Positions 8,445-16,462 of a stretch of DNA of 64,000 nucleotides are shown here, piece by piece. This DNA comes from Methylotenera_A sp040387515. Lineage in GTDB: Bacteria > Pseudomonadota > Gammaproteobacteria > Burkholderiales > Methylophilaceae. The notes below the pieces were generated by a model. It was not told where the DNA came from, did no database searches, and saw nothing but the letters and a program-made list of their open reading frames with translations. The translations under genes and the position numbers were made by a program. The DNA lies in the NCBI GenBank assembly GCA_040387515.1, contig JAZKDP010000005.1, positions 1 through 64,000 on the forward strand, written 5' to 3'. Position 1 is the stretch's first letter; each line of letters starts with the position of its first letter.

Positions 8445-8762
8445 TTATTTAGCACGGCTATCTTTCTCTGCGATGCCAGACAAACCTTCGCGACGTGCCA
8501 GTTCATCCAATATATCTTGCGGCTTTAAGCCTGCATGACTCAACATAATCAAAGTATGAAACCACAAATCGGCCGTTTCATAAATAATTTCATCCTTATT
8601 ACCACCTTTGGCAGCAATCACCGTTTCAGTTGCTTCTTCGCCAATCTTTTTAAGTATGCTGTCCATACCTTTAGCATACAACTTCGCCACATAAGACGAA
8701 GCTGGATCAGCGGTTTTACGCTGTTCCAGCAATTCTGCTAATCGATTTAATACATCGTTCAT
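8445..8762 (-). CDS. hisE: HisE, phosphoribosyl-ATP pyrophosphatase
   Basis: HisE removes pyrophosphate from phosphoribosyl-ATP, the second step of histidine biosynthesis. The 105-residue all-helical protein belongs to the MazG-like superfamily. The metal-binding EEATETVIAAK helix and the ETADLWFH helix are present. It is encoded separately from hisI, as usual in betaproteobacteria, and begins 18 bp after hisI stops. Confidence 0.96.
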   Translation of the reverse strand: MNDVLNRLAELLEQRKTADPASSYVAKLYAKGMDSILKKIGEEATETVIAAKGGNKDEIIYETADLWFHTLIMLSHAGLKPQDILDELARREGLSGIAEKDSRAK

Positions 8763-8780
8763 ACACTTAATCTTAAAAAA

Positions 8781-9179
8781 TCAACCGTGATAAATAGTTT
8801 TTGGGTCTTTAATCACAGGCTGATCAATTAACCATTTGGTTTGCGAATCTTTATCTTGCTCTAATTTTTTAAAAAAGCAATTGTGTCGACCAGTATGGCA
8901 AGCGATGCCGCCAATTTGTTCCACTTTAATCAAAACAACGTCTTCGTCACAATCCAAACGAATTTCGTGCACTTTTTGCGTGTGGCCAGATTCTTCGCCT
9001 TTGCGCCACAGTTTATTGCGTGAGCGCGACCAATATACGGCTTGCTTTGATTCATTGGTTAACTGTAAAGCCTCGCGGTTCATCCAGGCAAACATCAACA
9101 CGCGACCTGTATCAAACTCTTGCGCAATAACAGGAACCAAGCCGTTGGCATCCCAATTAATTTCATCTAACCAGCTCAA
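8781..9179 (-). CDS. hisI: HisI, phosphoribosyl-AMP cyclohydrolase
   Basis: HisI is a zinc enzyme that opens the adenine ring of phosphoribosyl-AMP (third step of the pathway). The 132-residue protein contains the family blocks MFAWMNREAL, YWSRSRNKLWRKGE(E)SGH and DCDEDVVL. The zinc/active-site box CHTGRHNCFF is intact. It overlaps the end of hisF by 4 bp (9176-9179), implying translational coupling. Confidence 0.96.
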   Translation of the reverse strand: MSWLDEINWDANGLVPVIAQEFDTGRVLMFAWMNREALQLTNESKQAVYWSRSRNKLWRKGEESGHTQKVHEIRLDCDEDVVLIKVEQIGGIACHTGRHNCFFKKLEQDKDSQTKWLIDQPVIKDPKTIYHG

Positions 9180-9943
9180 AGTCTTACCTCAATTTTGTGG
9201 CTGCGCATATATTCTTTGGCCTGCTGCACGGTGTATTCACCATAATGAAAAATACTGGCCGCCAGCACCGCATCCGCACCGCCAATTGTGACGCCATCCA
9301 CCAAATGCTGCAAATTACCCACTCCGCCTGAGGCAATCAATGGCACATCCACAGCATCAGAAATCGCACGATTCAGTGGGTTGTTAAAGCCAATTTTCGT
9401 ACCGTCTCTATCCATGCTGGTCACCAATAACTCACCTGCACCCAAACTGACCATATAATCAGCCCATTTGACTGCATCTAAACCCGTGGCTTTGCGGCCA
9501 CCATGTGTGAACACTTCCCACTCGAATGGCTGATTGTCTACTTTTTTAGCATCAATGGCTACTACAATACATTGCGAGCCGAATCGAGCAGCGGCGTCTT
9601 GCACTACCTGCGGATTTAACACGGCGGTGGTATTAATACTGACTTTATCAGCACCCGCATTTAAAAGCCGACGCACATCTTCCACTTCACGCACGCCACC
9701 ACCAACAGTCAGCGGAATAAATACTTGGCTGGCGACTTGCTCAATAATATGTAAAATCAGCCCGCGATTATCGGAGCTGGCAGTAATGTCTAAAAAGGTA
9801 AGTTCGTCTGCGCCTTGGTCATCATAGCGCTTGGCAATCTCAACTGGATCGCCTGCATCGCGTAGCTCTAAAAAATTGATGCCTTTTACCACACGACCAT
9901 CGGTCACATCCAAGCAAGGAATGATGCGTTTTGCTAAAGCCAT
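9176..9943 (-). CDS. hisF: HisF, imidazole glycerol phosphate synthase cyclase subunit
   Basis: HisF is the TIM-barrel partner of HisH. It uses the ammonia HisH releases to close the imidazole ring, giving IGP and AICAR. The 255-residue protein has the catalytic aspartates in IIPCLDVTDGRVVKG (D12) and in VVAIDAKK. The phosphate-binding loops GGGVR and SGGVG are also present. It is preceded by hisA with a 42-bp gap and overlaps hisI by 4 bp. Confidence 0.97.
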   Translation of the reverse strand: MALAKRIIPCLDVTDGRVVKGINFLELRDAGDPVEIAKRYDDQGADELTFLDITASSDNRGLILHIIEQVASQVFIPLTVGGGVREVEDVRRLLNAGADKVSINTTAVLNPQVVQDAAARFGSQCIVVAIDAKKVDNQPFEWEVFTHGGRKATGLDAVKWADYMVSLGAGELLVTSMDRDGTKIGFNNPLNRAISDAVDVPLIASGGVGNLQHLVDGVTIGGADAVLAASIFHYGEYTVQQAKEYMRSHKIEVRL

Positions 9944-9985
9944 TGGCTTAAATCCACTTCAATCTTTTTAGATGATTTAAAGTCA

Positions 9986-10723
9986 TTAACTCAGTGAGTC
10001 TGCAAGGCTTTGTGCGGCAGCAAAATCCAATGTGCCTTCATAGATTGCGCGACCTGTAATCGTGCCAATAATGCCCTCACTTGCCACCGCGCACAGTTTG
10101 CGCACATCATCTAAATTGGTTACACCGCCAGAAGCAATAACTGGAATAGTGAGCGCTTGCGCCAAAGCAACTGTCGCTTCAATATTTACGCCAGTTAACA
10201 TGCCATCACGGCCAATATCCGTATAAACAATCGCATTAACGCCATAATCTTCAAACTTTTTAGCTAAATCAATCACATCATGACCAGTGAGTTTTGACCA
10301 GCCATCAATCGCCACTTTGCCCTCTTTTGCATCTAAACCCACCATAATTTGGCCTGGGAAAGCATAGCAAGCTTCATGCAAGAATCCAGGTGTTTTAACG
10401 GCTGCCGTGCCAATAATCACGTAATCGATGCCATCATCTAGATAACGCTCGATGGTTTCTAAATCGCGAATACCACCACCCAATTGAATCGGGATTTCAC
10501 CTTTAACAGCGCTAACAATTGATTTAATAGCACTTTCATTCACAGGCTTTCCCGCAAATGCACCATTTAAATCGACCAAATGCAACCGCTTTCCACCTTG
10601 GTCAACCCAATGCCGCGCCATCGCGCCAGGGTCTTCTGAAAACACGGTGGATTCTTCCATAAGGCCTTGTTTTAAACGTACGCAGTGGCCATCTTTGAGA
10701 TCAATTGCAGGAATAATGAGCAT
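9986..10723 (-). CDS. hisA: HisA, ProFAR isomerase
   Basis: HisA is the TIM-barrel isomerase that converts ProFAR to PRFAR, the substrate of HisF/HisH. The 245-residue protein shows the paired half-barrel motifs: IIPAIDLKDGHCVRL with the catalytic Asp near residue 8, and YTDIGRDGML in the second half. The phosphate loops LGGGIRD and SGGV are present. It lies between hisH (83 bp upstream) and hisF. Confidence 0.97.
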   Translation of the reverse strand: MLIIPAIDLKDGHCVRLKQGLMEESTVFSEDPGAMARHWVDQGGKRLHLVDLNGAFAGKPVNESAIKSIVSAVKGEIPIQLGGGIRDLETIERYLDDGIDYVIIGTAAVKTPGFLHEACYAFPGQIMVGLDAKEGKVAIDGWSKLTGHDVIDLAKKFEDYGVNAIVYTDIGRDGMLTGVNIEATVALAQALTIPVIASGGVTNLDDVRKLCAVASEGIIGTITGRAIYEGTLDFAAAQSLADSLS

Positions 10724-10806
10724 GATTGTTATTGATTAAAATTATACAAAAAAGTTAATTGAAGGTTTTAGTTTACAAGGATTCTAATTTAAAAAGTCTT
10801 AACTTG

Positions 10807-11460
10807 TTAAGGTTTCCAATATACAAAATTACGCAGCAATTGCAAGCCAGCTTGCGCACTTTTTTCAACGTGAAACTGTGTTGCGAATATATTGTTTTGC
10901 GCAACAACACTGCAGAAACGCGTTGGATATTCGGTTTCACCCACAATTAAAGCTGCGTCCAAAGGCACAGCATAATAACTATGCACATGGTAAAACCGAG
11001 TGGCATCTTCAATATCTTGCCACAGTGCATGCGGTTTAGCTTGGTCATTTGTTAATTGATAGACCTCATTCCAGCCCATGTGTGGAATTTTCAATTTCTC
11101 ATCATTTACTACCTGATGAGCGGCAAAGCGCTTTACATCGCCTCTAAACAAACCCAATCCGACTGTATCACCCTCTTCAGAATGGTCAAACAGCAGCTGC
11201 ATACCAATACAAATACCTAAAAATGGCTTGTTGGCTGCAGCATGCAAAATAGCACCGCGCAAGTTCCTACTATCCAACTCGCGCATGCAATCCGGCATGG
11301 CACCTTGTCCCGGAAAAACAACCCGTTCTGCCTGCTGAATCACTGAAGCATCGCTGGTCACTACAACCGATTTACCCTGTGCGACGTGCTCAACCGCTTG
11401 TGAGACGGATCGCAAATTGCCCATGCCGTAATCAACGACTGCAATATCTATTTTACTCAT
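10807..11460 (-). CDS. hisH: HisH, imidazole glycerol phosphate synthase glutaminase subunit
   Basis: HisH is a class I glutamine amidotransferase that feeds ammonia to HisF. Starting at the ATG 11458-11460 it has 217 residues, beginning MSKIDIAVVDYGMGN as expected. An upstream ATG at 11526 would add 22 residues inside hisB and is unlikely. The nucleophile is in FLGICIGMQLLFD, and the His/Glu pair is in QFHVEKS. Family members usually have QFHPEKS; the Pro is Val here (codon GTT, read directly). It starts 19 bp after hisB. Confidence 0.96.
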   Translation of the reverse strand: MSKIDIAVVDYGMGNLRSVSQAVEHVAQGKSVVVTSDASVIQQAERVVFPGQGAMPDCMRELDSRNLRGAILHAAANKPFLGICIGMQLLFDHSEEGDTVGLGLFRGDVKRFAAHQVVNDEKLKIPHMGWNEVYQLTNDQAKPHALWQDIEDATRFYHVHSYYAVPLDAALIVGETEYPTRFCSVVAQNNIFATQFHVEKSAQAGLQLLRNFVYWKP

Positions 11461-11479
11461 CGTATGTAAACCGCAGCGC

Positions 11480-12067
11480 TTATAAGCTGCCTTTGGTAGA
11501 TGGCATAATGCCCGCCATACGCGCATCAGCAGTAACCGCCATACGCAAAGCTCGCCCGAATGCTTTAAATATAGTTTCAGCTTGATGATGTGAGTTGTGG
11601 CCTTTTAAATTATCAATATGCAAAGTTACATTGGCGTGATTCACAAAGCCTTGAAAAAACTCATGCACTAAATCGACATCAAACTCACCAATCGCCGCAC
11701 GCGTAAATTGACAATTAAATTCCAAACCCGGGCGGCCTGATAAGTCAAGGACCACTCGGCTTAAAGCTTCATCAAGTGGCACATATGCATGCCCATAACG
11801 ATTAATACCTTTTTTATCGCCCACTGCTTTTGCAAATGCCTGGCCTAAAGTAATACCAATATCTTCAACGGTATGATGCGCGTCGATATGTAAATCACCC
11901 TTGGCCTGGACGTTAATATCCATCATGCCATGACGTGCAATCTGATCCAGCATATGGTCTAGAAAACCAAGTCCTGTATTAAATTGCGAAGTGCCATTAC
12001 CATCAATGTTAATGGAAACAGTAATTTGCGTTTCTAGGGTATTGCGTGTGACGTCGGCTTTGCGCAT
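11480..12067 (-). CDS. hisB: HisB, imidazoleglycerol-phosphate dehydratase
   Basis: This is a monofunctional manganese enzyme that dehydrates IGP to imidazole acetol phosphate; there is no fused phosphatase domain. The 195-residue protein contains the duplicated metal-binding motifs DAHHTVEDIGI and NSHHQAETIFKAFGRALR. It is the first gene of the distal his block. It is separated from the upstream hps gene by a strong hairpin terminator (12161-12191), so it probably has its own promoter in the 157-bp gap. Confidence 0.97.
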   Translation of the reverse strand: MRKADVTRNTLETQITVSINIDGNGTSQFNTGLGFLDHMLDQIARHGMMDINVQAKGDLHIDAHHTVEDIGITLGQAFAKAVGDKKGINRYGHAYVPLDEALSRVVLDLSGRPGLEFNCQFTRAAIGEFDVDLVHEFFQGFVNHANVTLHIDNLKGHNSHHQAETIFKAFGRALRMAVTADARMAGIMPSTKGSL

Positions 12068-12160
12068 GAGCTACTTAAATGAAAACAATCAATAATTTAC
12101 CCGTATTTTAACTCAAACTAAGCGTTAGGCGCAAAGTCGCCTTAAATAAACACAGCAAAT

Positions 12161-12191
12161 AAAAAAGCCGACTATATAGTCGGCTTTTTTT
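12161..12191 (-). terminator. Rho-independent terminator of hps
   Basis: The perfect 18-nt palindrome GCCGACTATATAGTCGGC (12167-12184) is flanked by six A residues on the left and seven T residues on the right. It can act in both orientations and lies 34 bp past the hps stop. It is the cleanest terminator inside the his region and isolates hps from hisB. Confidence 0.9.
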
Positions 12192-12224
12192 ACCATGCTA
12201 AATATGACTTAGCTAGAAAAACGA

Positions 12225-12395
12225 TTACTGAGCAGCTGCTGGTGCCGCTTCTGCTGGAGCAGCTTCAGTAGCTGGCTCAACTGGAGCAGCTTCAACTGGC
12301 GCAGCTTCTTCAACTACAGCTGGCGCTTCAGCTGCTGGTGCAACCTCTTCAACAACTGGCGCGTCAACTGGCGCTTCTTCAGCTGGCTTATTACC
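12225..12395 (-). repeat. Low-complexity coding repeat for the Hps tail
   Basis: The DNA for the Hps tail is an imperfect repeat of short units translating as variants of PAEAAP, PVEAAP and VVEEAAP. Units such as ACTGGAGCAGCTTC and CTGGCGCAGCTTC recur on the plus strand. Such sequence can expand or contract by slippage, so tail length may vary between strains (inference). Confidence 0.7.
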
Positions 12396-13112
12396 AGTTA
12401 ATAGATACAAGCCTAGTAATACTGCACCTGCGATTAATGCCCATGGCAAATATTTACCAAGGCCACCAGTTGCTGCTGAATTACCACGTGCTAAACCTGC
12501 GATTTCAGCCGCTGATGCTGCTGGATCTGCTGCGCCGTAGATTGCTGCACCAGCAACTACGATATCAGCACCTGCATCAACTACTTGGCGAACTGTTGCT
12601 GCTTTAACACCGCCCGCAACAGAAACTTTAGCACCAGTGTTTAAACCAGTAATCAAAGCCAAATCAGCAAAAGGTGTTTGACCAGCTGCTTGTTGATCTA
12701 AACCAGTGTGAACACCAATGATGTGCGCGCCTAATTTTGCGACTTCTTTAGTACGTGCTACTTTGTCAGTTACGTTAATCAAGTCAACTTGTGCTTGTTT
12801 ACCATACTTATTAGCAACATCGATTACACCCTTGATAGTACCAAGATCTGCAGTACCAAGAACAGTAACGATATCAGCACCAGCTTTGTAAAACGGCTCA
12901 GCTTCATAGAAGCCAGCATCCATTGTTTTCAAGTCAACTAAGATTTTGTTGTTTGGAAATTTTGCACGCAATGTTTTTAATAATTCAATACCATTGTGTT
13001 TAATGCAAGGTGTACCGATTTCTAAGATATCTACGTGTGGTGCTACTTTAGTTGCCAATGCAACTGTTGCGTCAAAATCTAATGAATCTAATGCCATCTG
13101 GGTTTGTGCCAT
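12225..13112 (-). CDS. hps: 3-hexulose-6-phosphate synthase with C-terminal membrane anchor and acidic Ala/Pro/Glu tail
   Basis: Hps condenses formaldehyde with ribulose 5-phosphate, the entry step of the RuMP cycle. Residues 1 to about 209 form a complete OMP-decarboxylase-superfamily barrel: D60, K62 and D65 in VDLKTMDAG, H135 in GVHTGLD, and the phosphate loop SVAGGVK. This core alone equals the usual length of free-standing Hps (about 210 residues). A Gly/Ser linker follows, then a hydrophobic stretch of about 20 residues (221-240, YLPWALIAGAVLLGLYLLTG). The last 55 residues are almost only Ala, Pro, Val and Glu, with 11 Glu, 1 Asp and a single Lys. The ATG at 13110-13112 has a strong GGAGGAA 8 nt upstream. 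No hexulose-phosphate isomerase gene is adjacent. Function of the core is confident; membrane insertion is a prediction. Confidence 0.92.
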   Translation of the reverse strand: MAQTQMALDSLDFDATVALATKVAPHVDILEIGTPCIKHNGIELLKTLRAKFPNNKILVDLKTMDAGFYEAEPFYKAGADIVTVLGTADLGTIKGVIDVANKYGKQAQVDLINVTDKVARTKEVAKLGAHIIGVHTGLDQQAAGQTPFADLALITGLNTGAKVSVAGGVKAATVRQVVDAGADIVVAGAAIYGAADPAASAAEIAGLARGNSAATGGLGKYLPWALIAGAVLLGLYLLTGNKPAEEAPVDAPVVEEVAPAAEAPAVVEEAAPVEAAPVEPATEAAPAEAAPAAAQ

Positions 13113-13120
13113 GGTGCCTA

Positions 13121-13127
13121 TTCCTCC
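13121..13127 (-). promoter_or_regulatory. Strong ribosome binding site of hps
   Basis: GGAGGAA on the minus strand with 8 nt to the ATG is an almost perfect Shine-Dalgarno match, much stronger than those of the neighbouring his genes. It fits a highly expressed central-metabolism enzyme. The 238-bp gap upstream (13113-13351) is very A/T-rich and must hold the hps promoter, but I found no convincing -35/-10 pair in it. Confidence 0.8.
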
Positions 13128-13351
13128 GAGCTCGCTAATAATTTAATAAAGGGTTCGATTAAAATTATTTGATTAAAAAGTTAATATTCTGTAGTTATTT
13201 GGTTTTAATTCAAAGTAATTTTACAAAATACTATTTGCACATTTTGTACATTTCGACATCATAACCGCAATTGATTCAATATTTCAACAATTTGGTCATA
13301 ATTTGATTACAAAACAAGTACCTTAGCGCACATATGTACAAGTTGAATCAG

Positions 13352-14434
13352 TTAATCTGATTTTAAAATCGCTGCAAGTGCTTGTATAAGGCTATTTGAT
13401 TGCGCATCCGTACCTATAGTGATGCGGATGTATGGTGCGATTCTTGATGGCTTTTTAAAGTGTCGAACAATAATATTATGCTCACGCAATTTTTCCGCCA
13501 ATTCGGCACCATTTAGTACTTTATGTTTTGCAAATATGAAGTTCGCACCTGAAGGCAAACTTTCAAAATTGAGTGCTTGCAAGTCATTAACCAATTGACT
13601 TCTTGTCGCGACTACTTTTGCACAATTTTCATCAAAATAAGCACTGTCTTGCATAGCTGCAACTGCACCCGCTTCGGCAAACCGATCAATCGGATAGGAG
13701 TTAAAACTGTCTTTGACACGAACCAGCGCTTCGATTAAGTCTTTGTTTCCTAATGCATAACCAACCCGCAAGCCAGCTAAAGAGCGCGCTTTTGATAGTG
13801 TATGCGTCACCAATAAATTAGGGTAGGTATTGATTAACTTAACCGCCGATTCTGTACCAAAATCCACATAAGCTTCATCAATCACCACAACTGAATGTGT
13901 ATTTTGGCGCAGCAGTTGTTCTATGTCCGCAAGCGCTAACGGGATTCCTGTTGGTGCATTTGGATTAGGAAAAATAATGCCGCCATTAGGTCGCGCATAA
14001 TCGTGGATATCGATACTAAACTGCTTATCCAACGCGATGGTTTCATATTGAATACCATATAACCCACAATATACGGGATAAAAACTATAAGTAATGTCAG
14101 GGAATAACAGCGGCTTTTCATGTTTCAACAAGGCCTGAAACACATGCGCCAGCACTTCGTCTGAACCATTACCCACAAATACTTGGCTGGGCCTTATGTC
14201 GATGCCCTGCAAACTGAAGTTTTGTGCAATAGCCGCTTTTAGCTTGTCGGAATTCGGGTCTGGGTAAAGCCTTAAACTATCAGCAGCTTCTAATTTGAGC
14301 GCTTCAATCACCTTAGGGCTTGGTCCATAAGGATTTTCGTTGGTGTTGAGTTTAACCAGATTATTTAGTTTAGGCTGCTCACCCGGCACGTAAGGCGTGA
14401 GCTTATGTACAACATCACTCCAGAATTTACTCAT
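13352..14434 (-). CDS. hisC: HisC, histidinol-phosphate aminotransferase
   Basis: HisC is a PLP-dependent class I/II aminotransferase that converts imidazole acetol phosphate to histidinol phosphate. The 360-residue protein begins with LTPYVPGEQP and NTNENPYGPSP, the HisC fingerprints. It has VVIDEAYVDF, the PLP lysine in THTLSKARSLAGLRVGYA, and the C-terminal IRITIGT motif. It follows hisD by 12 bp. It is the last gene of the proximal his block; hps lies beyond. Confidence 0.97.
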   Translation of the reverse strand: MSKFWSDVVHKLTPYVPGEQPKLNNLVKLNTNENPYGPSPKVIEALKLEAADSLRLYPDPNSDKLKAAIAQNFSLQGIDIRPSQVFVGNGSDEVLAHVFQALLKHEKPLLFPDITYSFYPVYCGLYGIQYETIALDKQFSIDIHDYARPNGGIIFPNPNAPTGIPLALADIEQLLRQNTHSVVVIDEAYVDFGTESAVKLINTYPNLLVTHTLSKARSLAGLRVGYALGNKDLIEALVRVKDSFNSYPIDRFAEAGAVAAMQDSAYFDENCAKVVATRSQLVNDLQALNFESLPSGANFIFAKHKVLNGAELAEKLREHNIIVRHFKKPSRIAPYIRITIGTDAQSNSLIQALAAILKSD

Positions 14435-14446
14435 AAAACAGCCTCA

Positions 14447-15742
14447 TTATTTCAAGCGAAATTCGGCCGACCTTGCATGCGCGGTTAAACCTTCACCATG
14501 TGCAAGTGTAGAAGCAATTTTGCCCAATTTTTGCGCACCATCTTGAGAAACCATAATCAGGCTAGAGCGTTTTTGAAAGTCATATACGCCCAACGGACTA
14601 GAAAAACGTGCAGTGCGCGAAGTCGGTAACACGTGATTCGGCCCTGCGCAATAATCGCCTAGTGCCTCGCAAGTATCACGCCCCATAAAAATAGCACCTG
14701 CGTGTCTAATCTTCTTACTCATTTCCAGAGGATTTTCAACAGACAATTCCAAATGCTCTGGCGCAATATAATTGCTGATCTCAATCGCTTCGTCTAAATC
14801 TTTTGTAAGAATCAATGCACCTCGATCTGAGATTGAGATATTGATAATATCTTTGCGCGGCATGGTTTCTACCAGCTTTTGCATGCTGGCGGCTACAGCA
14901 TCTAAAAATTCCGCATCTGGACTTAACAATATAGATTGCGCCAACTCATCATGTTCCGCTTGGCTGAACAAATCCATTGCAATCCAATCAGGATTAGTTT
15001 TTCCGTCGCAAATCACTAGAATCTCAGATGGTCCAGCGACCATATCAATGCCCACCACGCCAAATACACGGCGTTTGGCAGCTGCTACATAAGCATTACC
15101 AGGTCCAACGATTTTATCCACTTGCGGAACAGTTTGCGTGCCATAAGCCATTGCCCCGACAGCCTGTGCGCCACCGATGCAAAAAACACGATCAACACCA
15201 GCAATCGCTGCTGCCGCTAATACCAACGCATTTTTTTCGCCGTTTGGCGTCGGCACCACCATAATTAACTCTTGAACACCAGCTACTTTTGCCGGAATCG
15301 CATTCATTAATACTGAAGACGGATAAGCGGCTTTTCCGCCTGGCACGTACAAACCGACACGGTCTAGCGCAGTGACTTGCTGACCAAGTAAAGTGCCATC
15401 AGCTTCAGTGTAATTCCATGATTGCATCACTTGCTTTTCATGGTAACTTTTTACTCTATCAGCAGCCGCCTGCAAAGCTGCGCGTTGCTCAGTTGGCAAC
15501 CCATTTAATGCCGCTTGTAATTCAGTTTGACTGATTTCCAGTTCAGCTAATTGAGTGACATTGGTTTTATCAAACCGATTGGTATATTCCAACACTGCGG
15601 CATCGCCACGCACTTTTACGTCTTTTAAAATATTGGCTACAACCACGTCTATAGAATCATCCTGCGCTGTTTCAAACGCCAATAAGGCTTTTAAATCAGC
15701 GTCAAATGTCGACTCTTTTGTGGATAAACGTCTAATCTTCAT
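14447..15742 (-). CDS. hisD: HisD, histidinol dehydrogenase
   Basis: HisD performs the last two oxidations of the pathway, histidinol to histidine, using NAD and a zinc ion. The 431-residue protein contains the dinucleotide-binding LYVPGGKAAYPSS and VDKIVGPGNAYVAAAKR. The active-site block MVAGPSEILV and SQAEHDE are present, as is the C-terminal GPNHVLPTSRTARF. Length is normal. It lies 47 bp after hisG and 12 bp before hisC. Confidence 0.98.
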   Translation of the reverse strand: MKIRRLSTKESTFDADLKALLAFETAQDDSIDVVVANILKDVKVRGDAAVLEYTNRFDKTNVTQLAELEISQTELQAALNGLPTEQRAALQAAADRVKSYHEKQVMQSWNYTEADGTLLGQQVTALDRVGLYVPGGKAAYPSSVLMNAIPAKVAGVQELIMVVPTPNGEKNALVLAAAAIAGVDRVFCIGGAQAVGAMAYGTQTVPQVDKIVGPGNAYVAAAKRRVFGVVGIDMVAGPSEILVICDGKTNPDWIAMDLFSQAEHDELAQSILLSPDAEFLDAVAASMQKLVETMPRKDIINISISDRGALILTKDLDEAIEISNYIAPEHLELSVENPLEMSKKIRHAGAIFMGRDTCEALGDYCAGPNHVLPTSRTARFSSPLGVYDFQKRSSLIMVSQDGAQKLGKIASTLAHGEGLTAHARSAEFRLK

Positions 15743-15789
15743 TGCTGAATACTTTCGAAATCTTTTTTAACAATATTAATTTTACAATC

Positions 15790-16425
15790 CTAGCGAATTG
15801 CAGCAGCAAAACTGTCAATAATCGGCTGTAATTGTGCCCTATTGAGCTTTAAAGACGCCTGATTCACGACCAAACGTGAGCTGATATCGCCAACCGTTTC
15901 CACCGCTTTAAGATTATTAGCGCGCAAAGTTCCACCCGTGCTAACCAAATCGACAATCACATCGGCTAGACCAACCAATGGACCTAACTCCATTGAGCCG
16001 TACAACTTAATTAAATCCACATGCATGCCTTTTGCAGCAAAGTGCTCGCGTGCTGTTTTCACATATTTCGTCACCACTTTAAGTCGTGCACCTTGGCGAA
16101 TACTGGCTTCGTAATCGAAACCTTCACGCACCGCGACCATCATCTTACATTTGGCAATTTGCAAATCTAGCGGCTGATACAAACCTTCACCACCATGTTC
16201 ATCCAGTACGTCTTTACCTGCGATACCCAAGTCAGCCGCGCCATATTGCACATAGGTAGGCACATCAGTTGCGCGCACAATAATCAGGCGTACATCATCG
16301 CGATTGGTAGGCAAAATGAGCTTGCGTGAAGATTCAGGGTCTTCCAACGCATGAATACCCGCCGCCGCCAATAGTGGCGTGGTTTCTTCAAAAATTCTGC
16401 CTTTACTTAATGCAATGGTAATCAT
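15790..16425 (-). CDS. hisG: HisG, ATP phosphoribosyltransferase, short form
   Basis: HisG commits PRPP and ATP to histidine biosynthesis. At 211 residues it is the short HisG(S) form, with the two periplasmic-binding-protein-like lobes but without the C-terminal regulatory domain of the long form. The PRPP-binding segment DLVSTGGTLRANNLK is clear. Short HisG needs the HisRS-like partner HisZ for activity and feedback; no hisZ is in this window. It starts the proximal his block, 37 bp after murA. Confidence 0.97.
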   Translation of the reverse strand: MITIALSKGRIFEETTPLLAAAGIHALEDPESSRKLILPTNRDDVRLIIVRATDVPTYVQYGAADLGIAGKDVLDEHGGEGLYQPLDLQIAKCKMMVAVREGFDYEASIRQGARLKVVTKYVKTAREHFAAKGMHVDLIKLYGSMELGPLVGLADVIVDLVSTGGTLRANNLKAVETVGDISSRLVVNQASLKLNRAQLQPIIDSFAAAIR

Positions 16426-16462
16426 GATTTTTATTTAATTATCTTCTATTAAGACTGCTTAA

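Noticed and set aside
8444..8506. Longer HIT protein start overlapping hisE
   Set aside because: The extra 21 residues match nothing and the HIT proteins begin at MSADCIFCKI.
11461..11526. Longer HisH start inside hisB
   Set aside because: HisH homologues begin at the xxIAVVDYGMGN strand; the extension is hisB sequence in another frame.
12225..12395. Possible CRISPR-like or tandem DNA repeat
   Set aside because: The repeats are short, irregular and in frame with a coding tail; there are no spacers.
12338..12607. Plus-strand open frame opposite the Hps tail and barrel end
   Set aside because: It is the complement of a repetitive Ala/Pro/Glu coding stretch and has a Leu/Gln-rich low-complexity product; no start signal.
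13113..13351. Sigma-70 promoter for hps
   Set aside because: Several partial -10 or -35 matches exist, but none has a good partner at 16-18 nt; only the existence of a promoter in this gap is inferred.
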